Positions 1 to 10,964 of a stretch of DNA of 64,000 nt are shown here, piece after piece. How positions within the stretch are numbered: the stretch's first letter is position 1; each line of letters starts with the position of its first letter. A model generated the notes under the pieces. It did not search any database and was not told where the DNA came from. It was given only the letters and a program-made list of their open reading frames with translations. The DNA is from Flabesymbios commensalis (Eukaryota; Annelida; Polychaeta; Terebellida; Flabelligeridae), in the NCBI GenBank assembly GCA_964017125.1, contig OZ024905.1:38388084-38452083 (forward strand), given 5' to 3'. The translations under genes and the position numbers were made by a program.

Positions 1-390
1 GTTACGTCTGAGTCATAGCCAAGTCAGTCAGCGTTACGTCTAAGACAGATAAGTCAGTCAGCGTTACGTCTGAGACAGACAAGTCAGTCAGCGTTACGTC
101 TGAGTCATATACATGTCAGTCAGCGTTATGTCTGAGTCATAGACAAGTCAGTCAGCGTTACGTCTGAGTCATAGACAAGTCAGTCAGCGTTACGTCTGAG
201 ACATAGACAAGTCAGTCAGCGTTACGTCTGAGTCATAGACATGTCAGTCAGCGTTACGTCGGAGACAGACAAGTCAGTCAGCGTTACGTCTGAGACATAG
301 ACATGTCAGTCAGCGTTACGTCTGAGACATAGACAAGTCAGTCAGCGTTACGTTTGAGACATATACAAGTCAGTCAGCGCTAGATCTGAG
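1..390. repeat. 30-34 bp minisatellite array
   Basis: About twelve head-to-tail units of 30-34 bp, each containing GTCAGTCAGCGTTACGTCTG followed by GAGACAGAC or GAGTCATAGAC. Length variants differ by a 4-bp insertion, and single-base differences separate the units. The array starts at or before the window edge and decays near 390. There are no unique spacers, so it is not a CRISPR-like array. From 391 to 541 I see only AT-rich single-copy DNA. Confidence 0.93.
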
Positions 391-558
391 ACATAACGAT
401 CACATGCATGTAGACAAAAACATCTAACCAATAAAATCCCCGATGTGTGATGTAATGATAATATAAGGTAAAAAAACCTATTATTGGAATTTCAACGGAA
501 AAAATTGAGCTTGATAATTGCAAACTTGACAGGGTAGTATGAAGCTGTTACATCAGTG

Positions 559-946
559 CTGCCTCTTTATTCAGAACAGTTGATGAAGTTTCTCTTCACG
601 AGGACACCCGATTATCAAATGAATAATTTGAATCGTTTTTCTCTCTGGGCAAATCAATGGAAAATAATATTTAGCATACCAAAAACAATAGCAATGATAT
701 TCTCACGAAAGAAACAACCACCCCAAGAACTACGTTTAACTTTAAATAATAATAGGCTGAAAAATGTAAAGCAGCATAAACATCTAGGCATTACTTTTAC
801 ACAAAATATGCAGTGGACAACCCATATAGACAATATAGTATCCTCAGCGACCACCAGGATTCATCTTATGAAAATTGTTAAATATAAATGGTCACGTAAT
901 AGTCTTTCAATATGTTACACAAATTTTATCCGACCATTAATAGAAT
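559..946 (+). pseudogene. Older LINE ORF2, upstream piece (RT thumb region)
   Basis: The reading frame encodes the post-catalytic part of a CR1/L2/jockey-type RT. Visible landmarks are SLWANQWKI, then SIPKTIAMIFSRKK, LNNNRLKNVKQHKHLGIT, HIDNIVSSATTRIHLMK, and FIRPLIE at the end. These match the usual order of a strand with KT, the HKHLG motif and the FIRP-LEY segment. The frame is interrupted at 946 by the younger LINE and resumes at 8332 with EYAYVVYANLS, the expected continuation. The FADD/YADD box is upstream of the truncation and absent. Confidence 0.88.
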
Positions 947-2065
947 GCCGCGCATGACCGTGATTGGACAAAGACGTCAACAAATCGAGCTCCAATATTT
1001 TGTGATTTTTTGCCTATTTCTAAGGTTGCATAAATCTGGATATTTGAATAGATAGACAACTAAGACCCAGTGACATTTGTGATATATTTATATATGTTAT
1101 ATCTTTTATTCTTTGCTAAGAATTCTCAAGTTTATAAACTGACATGTTTTGTGTATACACAAACTGACTATCGACATGGAGACGGAGTGTGATTAACTCA
1201 GAGTTAATCCTCGCAGTGCATGTGAATCAACCAGCCTGACAGCCATGGAGTCACGAGAAGGTGACACGTCAACGAGCACCATCAGCTCTGTGGAAGGTGA
1301 CGGGATATGGGATAATTTCATGCACCCCGTTCTCAGTGATATTGACGGCTCTATAACACATATTCTCGGCCAGATTGCAGTGACCTGAGTGAACCCTAGC
1401 ACCCGAAGGGTGCTGAGAGTGGGATTAAGGCATTCGAAGCTTGTATGAAAGCTTTCTCTTAGCCTATCCAAATATTTCATTAGTATATAATACTCATTAG
1501 AAAATGTCTGGTTGGCAAGGGAGGCAAGGAACCTGGAAACAGAAGCATTTTAGAATTTAATTAATTTTGATGCGCCCTCGGCGAACAGAGGGTCGCGGTG
1601 GTCTAAATGAGGTGTTGAATCAGCCGGTAGCTACCCTATATCTCGTGTCTTAACTCTTGAAATCTGGATGGAAAAGGCTGATAAAGTTTTAGTTTTGACA
1701 GATCCTTTAAATGAACATTTGAGACATTTCTTTTATTAAACTTATGCCTCTCGTGTACACTTAAGTTCACTTAGTATGTTTGACATACTTAAAATTGCGT
1801 TCTGAATTTTGGATCAATTGTGATCAATTTACCTCGTGTTGTTTGCCTGACTGTCTGTGTGCCATCGCCATACTCCCGTATACCCTGAGAAAGAACGTCA
1901 GAGTTATGTAATTTCATTGAATTTGGTTGGAATGGTCTAAAAGGTGTCTAAAGTTGATAATTTGAGAAATAGAAAATTCCTAGAAGCGTGTCATCTTAAT
2001 TGTGAAATTAAGAAAGTTCGCTTGTTCTCTTTTCAGAGCCACCAGGGGATTTAAACCCTTGCTTT

Positions 2066-2140
2066 CACTCACCATGACAGTCCTCGCGGGGGGTGACAAT
2101 TATGTTGATTATCACGCCCCGCGATGACATGTGGTGAGTG
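2066..2140. repeat. 75-bp GC-rich hairpin in the LINE 5' UTR
   Basis: The left arm starts CACTCACCATGACA and runs into CTCGCGGGG. The right arm is the near-exact reverse complement, ending CATGTGGTGAGTG. The loop is about 25 nt. It is immediately followed by a second perfect hairpin at 2141-2164 (9-bp arms, ACAACAGAC / GTCTGTTGT, 6-nt loop). Confidence 0.85.
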
Positions 2141-2164
2141 ACAACAGACTGTGACGTCTGTTGT

Positions 2165-2455
2165 ATTCGTGACGCGGTGGCTGACCAACGCCGTAGGTGT
2201 TGGCCCGTCAACGCGTCAACGCTGTTATCACACTCACGAGTACTTGTCAGCGCCGCTAGCGTCGCGCCAATGCCGGCTCAGCGTTGTTAGCGCTGGACCG
2301 ACATTGGCACCGCGGTAGCCACACTGTGAAAGCACTTCGGTGTTTCTGTCACTCACGCATGCTGCCAGCGCTACCAGTGTTGCGTCAATGTCGGCCCAAC
2401 GCTGTTGACGCCGGACCGGCATTGACACAACTCTAGCCGCATTCACACAGCAGTC
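2165..2455. repeat. Two tandem CCAACGTTG-type hairpin units
   Basis: Two copies, about 120 bp apart, of an imperfect palindrome of the form CAATGYCGGCYCAACGCTGT...GGACCGRCATTGRCAC. Related palindromic units, all with a CAACGTNGNAGACGNTGGNC-like core, recur at about 8015-8150, 10541-10633, 48838-48942, 60002-60425 and 63722-63800. They form a dispersed hairpin family. Confidence 0.75.
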
Positions 2456-2561
2456 TCAATTTTCATCATAAATTTCGGCATATTCTGATATTAATTTGTC
2501 CAAATGTGTTTTATGCCCTCTTTTAATTCTTGAAGCTCTTAATTCATTTTGATTGCATTGA

Positions 2562-4346
2562 CCCAAACAATCAACAATTGAAGCCCTGGTGGAGGCGATA
2601 GACGCTGATGACGATGACATTCTACATGCTAGGTATGTGTTATTTAAACACGCAATTGATCGCTACCATGATCAACTCTATCTCATGTTGGGCGAGGAGG
2701 CGGAAAAACCAAAACTTATTTTGAAAAATAGAAAGGGTAGCAATGCCACGACGGCACTCTCTAGAGATGTCTACGCTCTTTTTCTCTATGTGAGTGGATC
2801 TGACGCTTGCTTCCCTAAAGGTGTACTAAGTGCAAAGTGCAATCTTATTGAAATTAAAAGTACCAGCACAAGGCCAGTCACACCGATGGTGGCCACAGTG
2901 AATGATAACGACGACAGACCCACAAACACAGAGGATACTGCAAAGCTACATGAGACTGCTGAACAAGATAATAGCAATGACACTAATAAATCGAGTCCAA
3001 TAATTAAAACTGACAAGTTACGCGTGCTGGAGCGGTCAGCTCATGTTACCAGTGTGTGTCGTGATCTCCAATCTCAATTACAGAATGAGCGAACCGAGAG
3101 AAAGAACTTTTTCGGGATACTTGAAAATCGGATAACAAGCCTAGAAATGAAATTATCATCATACAGTGAGATACCCAAACAGGATAGCGGTGACCGCCCT
3201 GGCGATGATAATGACGTGACTACAGATGAGATTTGCAGTGCAACTGGAAACACTCCACCACCTGAACGCGCAGTTTGTAGCGATCCTGGCCCTCGCCACC
3301 CTCGCGTCAGTCTCACCGAATTCCCGGCACTGCCCGACGTGTCATCATCAACTCCCAAATCACAACACCATACATCTACAGCCAACGCTGAGCATGCTAG
3401 TCATGAGACAAGAGCAAATGACTTTAGTATAATGACTACAGTTAGTGTGATAAACCATGAAAATGACAATTCTAGTAGCAGTAATAAGAACTGTACAACC
3501 AATAACAGTAAAATCAGTAGTAACAGGAGTAGCAGCAGCAACATCACATCCAGCAACAATGACACCTCGGATAAGAGTACAAGCAGTAGCAGCAGCAGTA
3601 GCATCACCTCCAGCACTGATCATCCAACAACCAACACAGGACCTAGTGATAACAGAAGTTATTCTGAAGTGTCCCAGATTCAAGGACCATGGCTAACACC
3701 CAAACGTGAACTTAAAAAGTTAAAAAAGAAAAAGCGAAATGAAAATCTCCTAGAAACACGGAACCGGCAAAGTTCACCGGTTTTGAAAGCAGCCAAATTA
3801 GACTCTGGCGTTACACTTTATATACAGAACATCCATATGCCTGAGGGATGTGATAAACTAGGTGTCCTAAACATGGTGAAGAAATACGCCAATAGAGACG
3901 ATGACCCGACAGCAGCCATCAGAATTAAGAAAGGGACAGTGATATCAAACCACAGATGTGATGATGTGGTTGGCTGCAGGATCGTAGTTTCTGAGAATGA
4001 CGCAAAAAAGTCCATACAACCAGGATACTGGCCAGATGGCATGACCTGCCGCAGATGGGAGGACAGACCACCTAGACGTGGCATGCAGCAGGTACGCTAC
4101 CGTAGGCATGAAACCCAGGAATTAAGGCCATCACGCATCTTTTATAGGCAGAATATTGGTGACTATGACAGAGATGACAGACACTATGCAGGTACCACAC
4201 GCCGAACAGCTGATAATAAAGATAACAAGAACCCAGACAACCTACAGCGGCGTGACAGGTTAGACAAAGATGATGGTGATAATGGTCGTGATAGGTGTGT
4301 TGATTTTAATGACTTTCAGTACAGTAGAATTAGCAGTGCTTGGTGA
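2562..4346 (+). CDS. LINE ORF1 (gag-like RNA-binding protein)
   Basis: Open from a stop at 2559 to TGA at 4344-4346. There is no ATG before residue ~40, and the first alternative start is GTG at 2589 (585 codons), so the true start may be non-ATG or lie in an upstream exon. The middle third is a Ser/Asn/Thr-rich low-complexity linker (about residues 285-360). It is followed by a basic KKLKKKKR patch and a globular segment, VTLYIQNIHM... to PGYWPDGMTCRRWEDRP. The latter resembles the RRM-like domain with a W-P-x-G-x-x-x-R motif seen in ORF1 of many invertebrate LINEs. The Asp/Arg-rich C-terminus suggests nucleic-acid binding. The inferred role is RNP formation with LINE RNA. Unlike ORF2, it has no visible break. 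Confidence 0.82.
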   Translation, partial: PKQSTIEALVEAIDADDDDILHARYVLFKHAIDRYHDQLYLMLGEEAEKPKLILKNRKGSNATTALSRDVYALFLYVSGSDACFPKGVLSAKCNLIEIKSTSTRPVTPMVATVNDNDDRPTNTEDTAKLHETAEQDNSNDTNKSSPIIKTDKLRVLERSAHVTSVCRDLQSQLQNERTERKNFFGILENRITSLEMKLSSYSEIPKQDSGDRPGDDNDVTTDEICSATGNTPPPERAVCSDPGPRHPRVSLTEFPALPDVSSSTPKSQHHTSTANAEHASHETRANDFSIMTTVSVINHENDNSSSSNKNCTTNNSKISSNRSSSSNITSSNNDTSDKSTSSSSSSSITSSTDHPTTNTGPSDNRSYSEVSQIQGPWLTPKRELKKLKKKKRNENLLETRNRQSSPVLKAAKLDSGVTLYIQNIHMPEGCDKLGVLNMVKKYANRDDDPTAAIRIKKGTVISNHRCDDVVGCRIVVSENDAKKSIQPGYWPDGMTCRRWEDRPPRRGMQQVRYRRHETQELRPSRIFYRQNIGDYDRDDRHYAGTTRRTADNKDNKNPDNLQRRDRLDKDDGDNGRDRCVDFNDFQYSRISSAW

Positions 4347-4470
4347 AACGGACAGGTCAGTCGACAGAGTGATTTTTGTTGTTATACTCATCTTTTATAT
4401 CATGTATTATACACGTAACCGTAACCCTTTCTGGTCTATTATTGCATATATAATACTCTATCTGTGTATA

Positions 4471-7400
4471 ATGTCTGACACTAATAAGAACTCAAAGCCT
4501 CTGAGATGTATAGCCTGGAACAGTCGAGGTATGAATGCGGCTAAACCTTACTTGAACACTTTATTAAAAGATAATGACATCGTTGTTATATCTGAACATC
4601 AGCTGTTCCACGAAGAAATATATAAACTGAAAGAAATCTGTGATGTAAGTGATTTTCAAGTGTATGTAAAAGCTAAACCAAAACCTATTTTAAATACAAC
4701 CAGATACACACCTGGTAACTGTGGCATAGCTATAGCATGGCGAAAGTCAATTAAGTATAAAGTGACACCGCTGAAAGACATAAACAATGATAGAATGTGT
4801 GTTTTAATGTTGCATGCATATTTGTGACTATTTGAGTGTAATAGCAGCTTTTATTGAAAGTCACAGGGGGTGTGAAATAATAATTATTGGTGACTTTAAC
4901 TGTCATATTGGAGATGAATTTAGCGGAAGGTCATGGGGTCAAACATGCAGTAATGGTAGAAAACTCCTCAAGCTGACTGATTCGTATGACCTTGTTATTA
5001 AAGATTTGTATAATTCAAGTACTGGGCCAACATTTTCATTTCAAAATTCATGTGGTGGTACATCCTATATAGATCATTGTGTCATATCACGCTCATTAGT
5101 AGATCAAGTTCGGAACATGTGTGGCGTTATGGAGGAAGCGACTGAAAATACTTCAGATCACCTACCTGTGTTTGCAGTAATAGACATCTGTTTTGAAAAT
5201 AATAATAATGGTCGAAAATCTATGCGAGACGATATAACCTGGCAAAAATTAAGCGAAACAGATATTAGATCTAAGTACACTGATAAATTAGAGAGCTACA
5301 TGTCTGATTATATTTTGAAAAATTGCATGTTTACTACTGAAATATCAACGCATTCTAAAAGTGAGATTGACAAGTGTATTAACGATATTAAAAATATGAT
5401 GTGTCTAGCCAGCAAATTACTTCCCCGTCAGAAACCAAAGGGTCATGCTCGACCATATTGGTGTCCAGAGTTGACTGTTCTGTGTCGCGCTAAAAAGCAG
5501 GCCTAGCGTGAGTGGGTGAAAGCTGACAGGCCGCGAAATGATGATAGCCCATTATGGCTCCGCTACAAGCTGACTAAAAGAGAATTGAGGGCCAGACAGA
5601 GACAGCTACATTATCAATATGAGCTTAACTACATTAATAAACTTGACAAAGCTGATAATATCGACCAAAAACTGTTTTGGCACCTGATAAACCGGAGACT
5701 CAAACCTAGGGCAGGTAACGAATGTGCTTTTAAAAGGCCCGATGGCCAATACGTAACCGACCCTATAACTATTAGAGATGAATGGCGTAGTTATTTCGAG
5801 CACATTTATACACCAAATTCAAATAACCAAGACAAAAAGTTTGACGAGCATGTAAAACAGGTGGTAGCTGATTTCTCTGCTAATATAAACACTGATCGCG
5901 AGATGCACGTTTGTAATGATGTTATAATGCCAGGTGAAGTTGAAACTGTGTGTAAACAATTAAAGCCTAATAAAGCCTGTGGTTACGATGGTATTCGTGC
6001 AGAAAATCTTCGACAGCAGATAAAACTACTCACTTTGTGCTTAGCAGAGTTTTCACCGCAATGTTTTTAAATGGATACAGACCTGAATGTATGAAACGTG
6101 GTATTATCATTCCTATACCCAAAGGTAAAAAAGATCATAGTGATCCGAATAACTACAGAGGTATAACCCTCCTTAGTACACTTAGTAAGGTATATGATAA
6201 AATCCTACTAAAGAGATATGAGAATTGGTTCAGAACCACATTATCTAATCGGCAAGGGGTAGCAGAGAAGGGTGGCTCCAGTATAAATACTGCTCTGTTA
6301 CTACACGAAGCTATTGCCCATACTGAAAACACCTATGTAGCACTCCTTGATGTAAAGAAAGCGTTTGATAGTGTCTGGATAAAGGGACTTATGTATAAAC
6401 TTATTAATCTAGGAATGGATAAACGGCTGTGGTCCGTTATATATGATAGCTACAATGGGTTCAAATGTTCTGTGAGGATAGCTGGAGGCCTATCCAATTG
6501 GTTTTGTCCCCAACAGGGAGTACATCAAGGTGATGTCATGTCTATGTACCTTTTTTGCATATACAACAATGACTTGTTAAATGAACTGGTTAGCATAGCC
6601 TGTCCTATTTCTATTGCTCATACAATACTTACATGTCCAGCCTTTGCTGATGATATCGCTGTTGCTGCCAAGTCAGAATCTACTTTACAATATATAGTTG
6701 ACGAAGCTGTTGAACACAGTATTAAATGGAGATATAGTTTTAATTTGGACAAAATTCGAATACTTGTTTTCTGTAAAAATAACAGAGTGCGTATTGTTAA
6801 TATCACAATAAGAAACCAGTTACTAAAACAGGTTGACAGTCACCTTCATGTAGGTATCCCACTATGCAGCACAAAAAAAGCAGATAAAGACTTTTGTAAT
6901 GAAAGGATCACCTGTCACAAAAAGCTTGTAAATATGATTTTAAGTATTGGTAGCAGTACTGATGGTATTAATCCTATCAGTGGTAGTAAACTGTACTGGG
7001 CTGTGGCAGTGCCTAAATTACTATACGGGTGTGAGGTGTGGTCAATGAGTGAACAGAGTGTATTAATGATGGAGCAGGCTCATGTATGGGCAGCACGCGC
7101 CCTACAGAGTCTGCCAAATCACAGCTCATGTCTAGCGGTCACTGCTTCACTTGGATGGCTGAGTATTGAGTCACACATTGACATAAAACGGTTATGCTAT
7201 GTACACAGGTTAATTTGTGCTGAACCTCGCTCCATAGCCCGTAAATTGACTGTTCATGTTTTTATGCAAATGTATATAGATAAAGATATTTCTACATATG
7301 AGGGGCCCATTGCTGTTTTATATAAAACTTGTAAGAAATATAATCTACTGGATATCGTGTACAATGAATTATTTTTTAGTGCAACTCCCATGTCATCTAC

Positions 7401-7938
7401 ACGTTGGAAAAAATGTGTTTATAACTCTGTAAGTCAGCAGCATATTGCGCGTTGGAATATGACCCGCATAATGTACACAATTTTATATTTGTTTAACAAA
7501 TGTGTGAAATCTGTGAACTGTTTATGGATTTGGAAGGTTGCAAAACGTAATCAGGCTTTTTTAAGTAAATGTAAAACTGTTGCTAGGATTTTAATCGGTA
7601 GCGGATGTATCTTTTATAGTTTTTCAGGTGATAATGTCCGACATTTACAAATATGCTCTCTGTGCGATTCTTATGACAGATTAACTGTTGCTCACGCGCT
7701 GTTGAGCTGTGCGAGTCTTGAACCTCTTAGAAGTGTCAGCTGGGCCGCCGCTACTCAGTCTATGCCCGATCCCCTGGCTGAGTCGTTAGGCTCGCTTTGT
7801 GACAATGAGAAAATGATTATGTTATTGAGCGGATTGAATTGTCCTTACATTACAGAGTGGCAGGTTATATATGAGGACATTATCACTTTTCTCGCCACAA
7901 TGTACACCAAGTTCAAGGCGAATTTAGATCGACTGTGA
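4471..7938 (+). pseudogene. LINE ORF2: AP endonuclease - reverse transcriptase, three breaks
   Basis: It begins 124 bp after ORF1 at the ATG of MSDTNKNSKPLRCIAWNSRG. Endonuclease motifs are in order: WNSRG (Asn), ISEHQ (Glu), GDFN at ~4889, DHCVIS, and SDH at ~5154. RT motifs are PNKACGYDGI, then PIPKGKKDHSDPNNYRGI, LLDVKKAFDSVW, QGVHQGDVMS, and FADD at 6643. The C-terminus has a Cys/His cluster CSLCDSYDRLTVAHALLSC near 7654. Breaks: a frameshift at about 4815 after MLHA, an in-frame TAG at 5504-5506, and a frameshift near 6037. The last 633 codons (6037-7938) are uninterrupted. Role in the family: nicking the target site and priming cDNA synthesis. The few breaks imply a recent insertion. 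Confidence 0.93.
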
Positions 7939-8322
7939 TTTTCCACGAGCTGTTCACAATACCTTGAAATGTCACAGTAATCATACGAATTTGAGCCATT
8001 TTGGGATTAGAGTTGGACCCACCCCGGCCGGCCCACTGCGTTGGCCCTGTGTTGATCTGATCTTGGGCCAACGTCGTAGACGCTGGACCAGCATTGGATC
8101 GACATGGGACCGACGTATTGTGCCGGCTGGGTGGTTTCAGGCGGTGTACCAGCCTTGTGCCAATTTCGGCTGTACTTTTTCGTTTGTACTTTTATAAACA
8201 CATGCTGCAATTAATTATTTATTTATCGGTTATAATACTATGTAGAATTGTATTTGTATTGTCTTTACTGTATACCATGTATAACACATGTACTTCAATA
8301 TGGAGGTGAATAAAGACATATA
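7939..8322 (+). other. 3' UTR of the younger LINE
   Basis: GC-rich for the first 200 bp, with palindromic GTTGGCCC / GGGCCAACGTCG units at about 8015-8150 of the same kind as in the 5' UTR. After that it is AT-rich, ending GAATAAAGACATATA immediately before the right 9-bp target duplication. There is no long poly(A); the last bases look like a short ATA-type tail. Confidence 0.8.
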
Positions 8323-8331
8323 TAATAGAAT

Positions 8332-9110
8332 ATGCATATGTTGTGTATGCAAATTTATCTATTCAGGACAGCAATAAATTAGAAAACATACAGAATGAAA
8401 CTATGCGAATAATAGCAGGAGCTAAGCGTTTATCATCAAATACAGCATTATTAAAAGAAACAGGCTTTAAAACTCTCGCTAAACGCAGGAAATCTCACAA
8501 GATGATTGTTTTTTCTAAATTTATTCACGGGAAACTGCCATCACTTATAACGACAGAATGTATGCCCACTCAACTCCAATCCAGAAACACACGAGCCGCA
8601 TCATCAGTCACATTTAGAATACCCAGATGCAACATCTGCTTTTATACAGAGTTTCTTTCCCAGCTGTGCCAAAACATACAACACACACGATACTAATAAC
8701 TTTATAACTTTATAACTTTAGATCTGCCACACTCACAAAACAGATAGCACACTACAAACACGAAATAAAAATCACACGCAACGGTTACTTCTCACTCAAC
8801 CATAGACATATACAAATAACACTAGCTCAAATTCGCTTAGAAGCATTTGTCCGCGAAAGGACGTTTAAATAGTTCCCAATGTGAATGTACAGAAGCAGTT
8901 GAAACCCCTCTCCATTATTTCCTTAAATGTAAACTTTACAATATGCATAGACCGATAATGATGCAAACCTTAAGTAAATATGTAAATCATGTTTCAGACT
9001 CCACACTGATGCATATAATTCTGGAAGGGAATGGAAACGAATTTGAAAATGTAGAAGTAATAACAGCTGTATCAGACTTTATAAATAATACTGGGCGATT
9101 TATCTATTAA
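8332..9110 (+). pseudogene. Older LINE ORF2, downstream piece
   Basis: Continues the frame left at 946: YVVYANLSIQDSNKLENIQN, then RIIAGAKRLSS, and LLKETGFKTLAKRRKSHK. This is the standard CR1/L2 C-terminal layout (LE-IQN, GAK-SS, ETG, RR--H). The final section, read in another frame at 8850-9110, holds CECTEAVETPLHYFLKC, the expected C-C-H-C type cluster, and ends TGRFIY with TAA. At least two frame changes lie between 8690 and 8850, so this copy is older and more decayed than its insert. Confidence 0.87.
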
Positions 9111-9765
9111 TTCTATCAACTATTTGACAACTTCTCATAATTTATATAACCTTTTCATCTATAAACATGGTAACATATTTATGCAGATTTCATTTTACTT
9201 TATTTTATTCTACTGCTAAACATCGGTATCATATAATTTGCATGCCGATATGTTGTTATCCAGTTGATTATGAACTACTTCACTATTATAATTTGCACAT
9301 ATCATTGCACTCTTTTATTACACACTATGTATTACTACATAGTACTATAGATTATTTCTACTGTAGTAACATCTGTATCGTACTTCATATATAATGTAGG
9401 AATGTTTAAATAGTAATTTTTTCATTACCTATTTGACCACTTTTTTATAGTTAACATAGCCTGTTCATCCATATTTATGTAGACTTCATTTCACTGTCAA
9501 ACACCATAATTGCCATGCCGCTAATCAGTTGATTATGCACAACTTCGCTGTTACAACTTGCACGTATTATTGCACACCTCTTTTGACGACTTCTCACAAT
9601 TGAATTAACCTATTTATTTGTAATATATTTATGCATACTTCATTTTACTTTTTACTCCACTTTGTATTATTGTATTACTACATAATTGAGCAACGCTTTT
9701 GAGGAGCGTATATTGTATTAGCTTCTGCTATTGTACAATCCTCGGTAAATAAATATGTTTATACT
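9111..9765 (+). other. 3' UTR of the older LINE with terminal stem-loop
   Basis: AT-rich, with a partly duplicated sequence: segments near 9170-9300 and 9410-9560 share phrases such as AACATAGCCTGTTCAT and GCACGTATTATTGCAC, a decayed internal duplication. Near the end, ACGCT-TTTGAGG-AGCGT (about 9694-9712) can form a stem-loop, followed by GGTAAATAAATATG and the right target duplication. L2-type LINEs use such 3' stem-loops for RT recognition; this function is inferred here. Confidence 0.65.
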
Positions 9766-9782
9766 AAGCTGTTACATCAGTG

Positions 9783-10841
9783 TGTGACACGCTGTGCAAG
9801 TCGGGGCCCGTTACGTATACTAGTACTAGTTTTGTCAGGTGAGTCATTACTATGTTTATTAGAGTATCAAACACTAGGACAAGGAAGTATGCCGAGTAGT
9901 CAGAGAAATAACGCGTGATTATGAGTGGGCCTCGATATTTAGGCCTACTGCGCTATGTCATACCATAGGTTGTTTAGTCCATGTTGACATAGCCGTTCTT
10001 AACAGTCACTTTTAATTAAAATTTTGTGTAATAAAAATCTAATTATGGTACATTATTGATTTTACTTACTTCATGTTATGCCTCTCTACACCCTTTAAGG
10101 TAAAATTATGTATTTGGATGTTTTTTATTGATTCGTAGTTCAATAAATAAATTATAGTCATTGGTTTTTTTTCTGTTCACCTACAGCCATAGCATCCAAT
10201 ACCTTATTTTCGTGGAGTGTATCAAAACGTGTAGGCCTACAGAGACATAATCATAAAAACTAAAGAGTTGAACAAATTATTGCAAATATATTGCAAGATA
10301 ATTAAACAGATTTAGGATCTATTTCTCATTTAATAAAGTGTTTTGAACTTCAAAAAAAAGAGTCGAAATACGACAAACCTGAGACTAGAACTATACGGGT
10401 TAATATCGATCTGCATAATATCATGATAAAATATCTATAATAATAAATATAATTGTTTGATTAATTGTCTTTGAATTAGGACGGTAAAATGTCAATGGTG
10501 CAGGTATACGTCAGGGCGATTGGCAACACTGCACACACGAGATACTGACCTAATGTTGTTTTAATGTTGAGCCTACGTCGCAGACGGTGGACCAACATAA
10601 AAACAACATTGGGTAGATGTCTTGTGTTTGGTGGGAAATGATAATGGGCAGATACTTTGACCGTATTATAGTAGGCCTACTCGCGAGGTAATATCTGAAT
10701 ACTAGCCACATTAGGTGAGCAGGTGAGGGCGCTCATTCTGACGACTAGCGCCGTGTCCACCACAGCTTTTTACCACCAGAGTCTCTCTACGATCTGTGCG
10801 TGTAATTCCTTCATCAGTTAGTTCATTCAGCCAGTTGAATA
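9783..10841 (+). promoter_or_regulatory. ASS1 upstream region and probable promoter
   Basis: 1.06 kb between the older LINE and the ASS1 start codon. It holds a dispersed hairpin unit at 10541-10633 (the AATGTTG...GTCGCAGACGG...CAACAT type) and three copies of the palindrome TAGGCCTA at 9940, 10232 and 10672. The 120 bp before the ATG are less AT-rich and have no TATA box. A pyrimidine/CA context TTCATCAGTTAGTTCATTC at about 10809-10828 could serve as an initiator. The transcription start is not determinable here. Confidence 0.4.
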
Positions 10842-10964
10842 ATGTCAGGGTCGGCTGAGATCACATCACGGGGCACAGTTGTCCTGGCTTACAGTGGAGG
10901 TCTGGACACGTCATGTATACTCGTCTGGCTAAAACAAAAAGGATACCAAGTGATCGCCTTTATC
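10842..10964 (+). CDS. ASS1: ASS1 coding exon 1
   Basis: 41 codons, [20 protein letters not shown] through VIAFI. It contains the ATP-binding SGGLDTS. Donor GTAAGC, phase 0. The ATG is the first in frame; an alternative internal start is unlikely because the next Met is in exon 2. Confidence 0.95.

Larger units (their letters stand above)
947..2561 (+). other. 5' UTR of the younger LINE
   Basis: This is non-coding by frame inspection except for a 47-codon ORF at 1245-1388 starting MESREGDTSTSTIS, which could be an upstream ORF or a 5' exon of ORF1. The proximal part is AT-rich; the distal 400 bp are GC-rich and full of inverted repeats (listed separately). ORF1 lacks an upstream ATG, so splicing from this region is possible but not shown. 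Confidence 0.55.
947..8322 (+). mobile_element. Younger, near full-length APE-type non-LTR retrotransposon
   Basis: A 7.4-kb insertion bounded by a 9-bp direct repeat, TAATAGAAT, at 938-946 and 8323-8331. The target is the older LINE's reading frame. It has a 1.6-kb 5' UTR with hairpins, ORF1 (gag-like, 2562-4346), ORF2 (AP endonuclease plus reverse transcriptase plus Cys/His motif, 4471-7938) and a 384-bp 3' UTR ending with AATAAAGACATATA. No RNase H domain was recognised after the RT. ORF2 has three breaks, so the copy is dead but young. Clade is uncertain; a jockey/I-group or Nimb-like lineage would fit the FADD box and the C-terminal Cys/His motif. Confidence 0.92.
542..9782 (+). mobile_element. 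Older 5'-truncated CR1/L2-like LINE, split by a younger LINE
   Basis: The element body is 559-9765. It is bounded by an exact 17-bp direct repeat, AAGCTGTTACATCAGTG, at 542-558 and 9766-9782, which is a typical long LINE target-site duplication. The body carries the C-terminal half of a reverse transcriptase ORF in two pieces (559-946 and 8332-9110) and a 3' UTR ending in a short stem-loop and an AT-rich AATAAA tail. The 5' half, with endonuclease and most RT motifs, is missing, as expected from incomplete reverse transcription. Removing the inserted LINE at 947-8322 leaves about 1.8 kb. Clade assignment rests on the C-terminal layout only. Confidence 0.9.

Noticed and set aside
1-390. CRISPR-like direct repeat array
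   Set aside because: No unique spacers; plain minisatellite in animal DNA.
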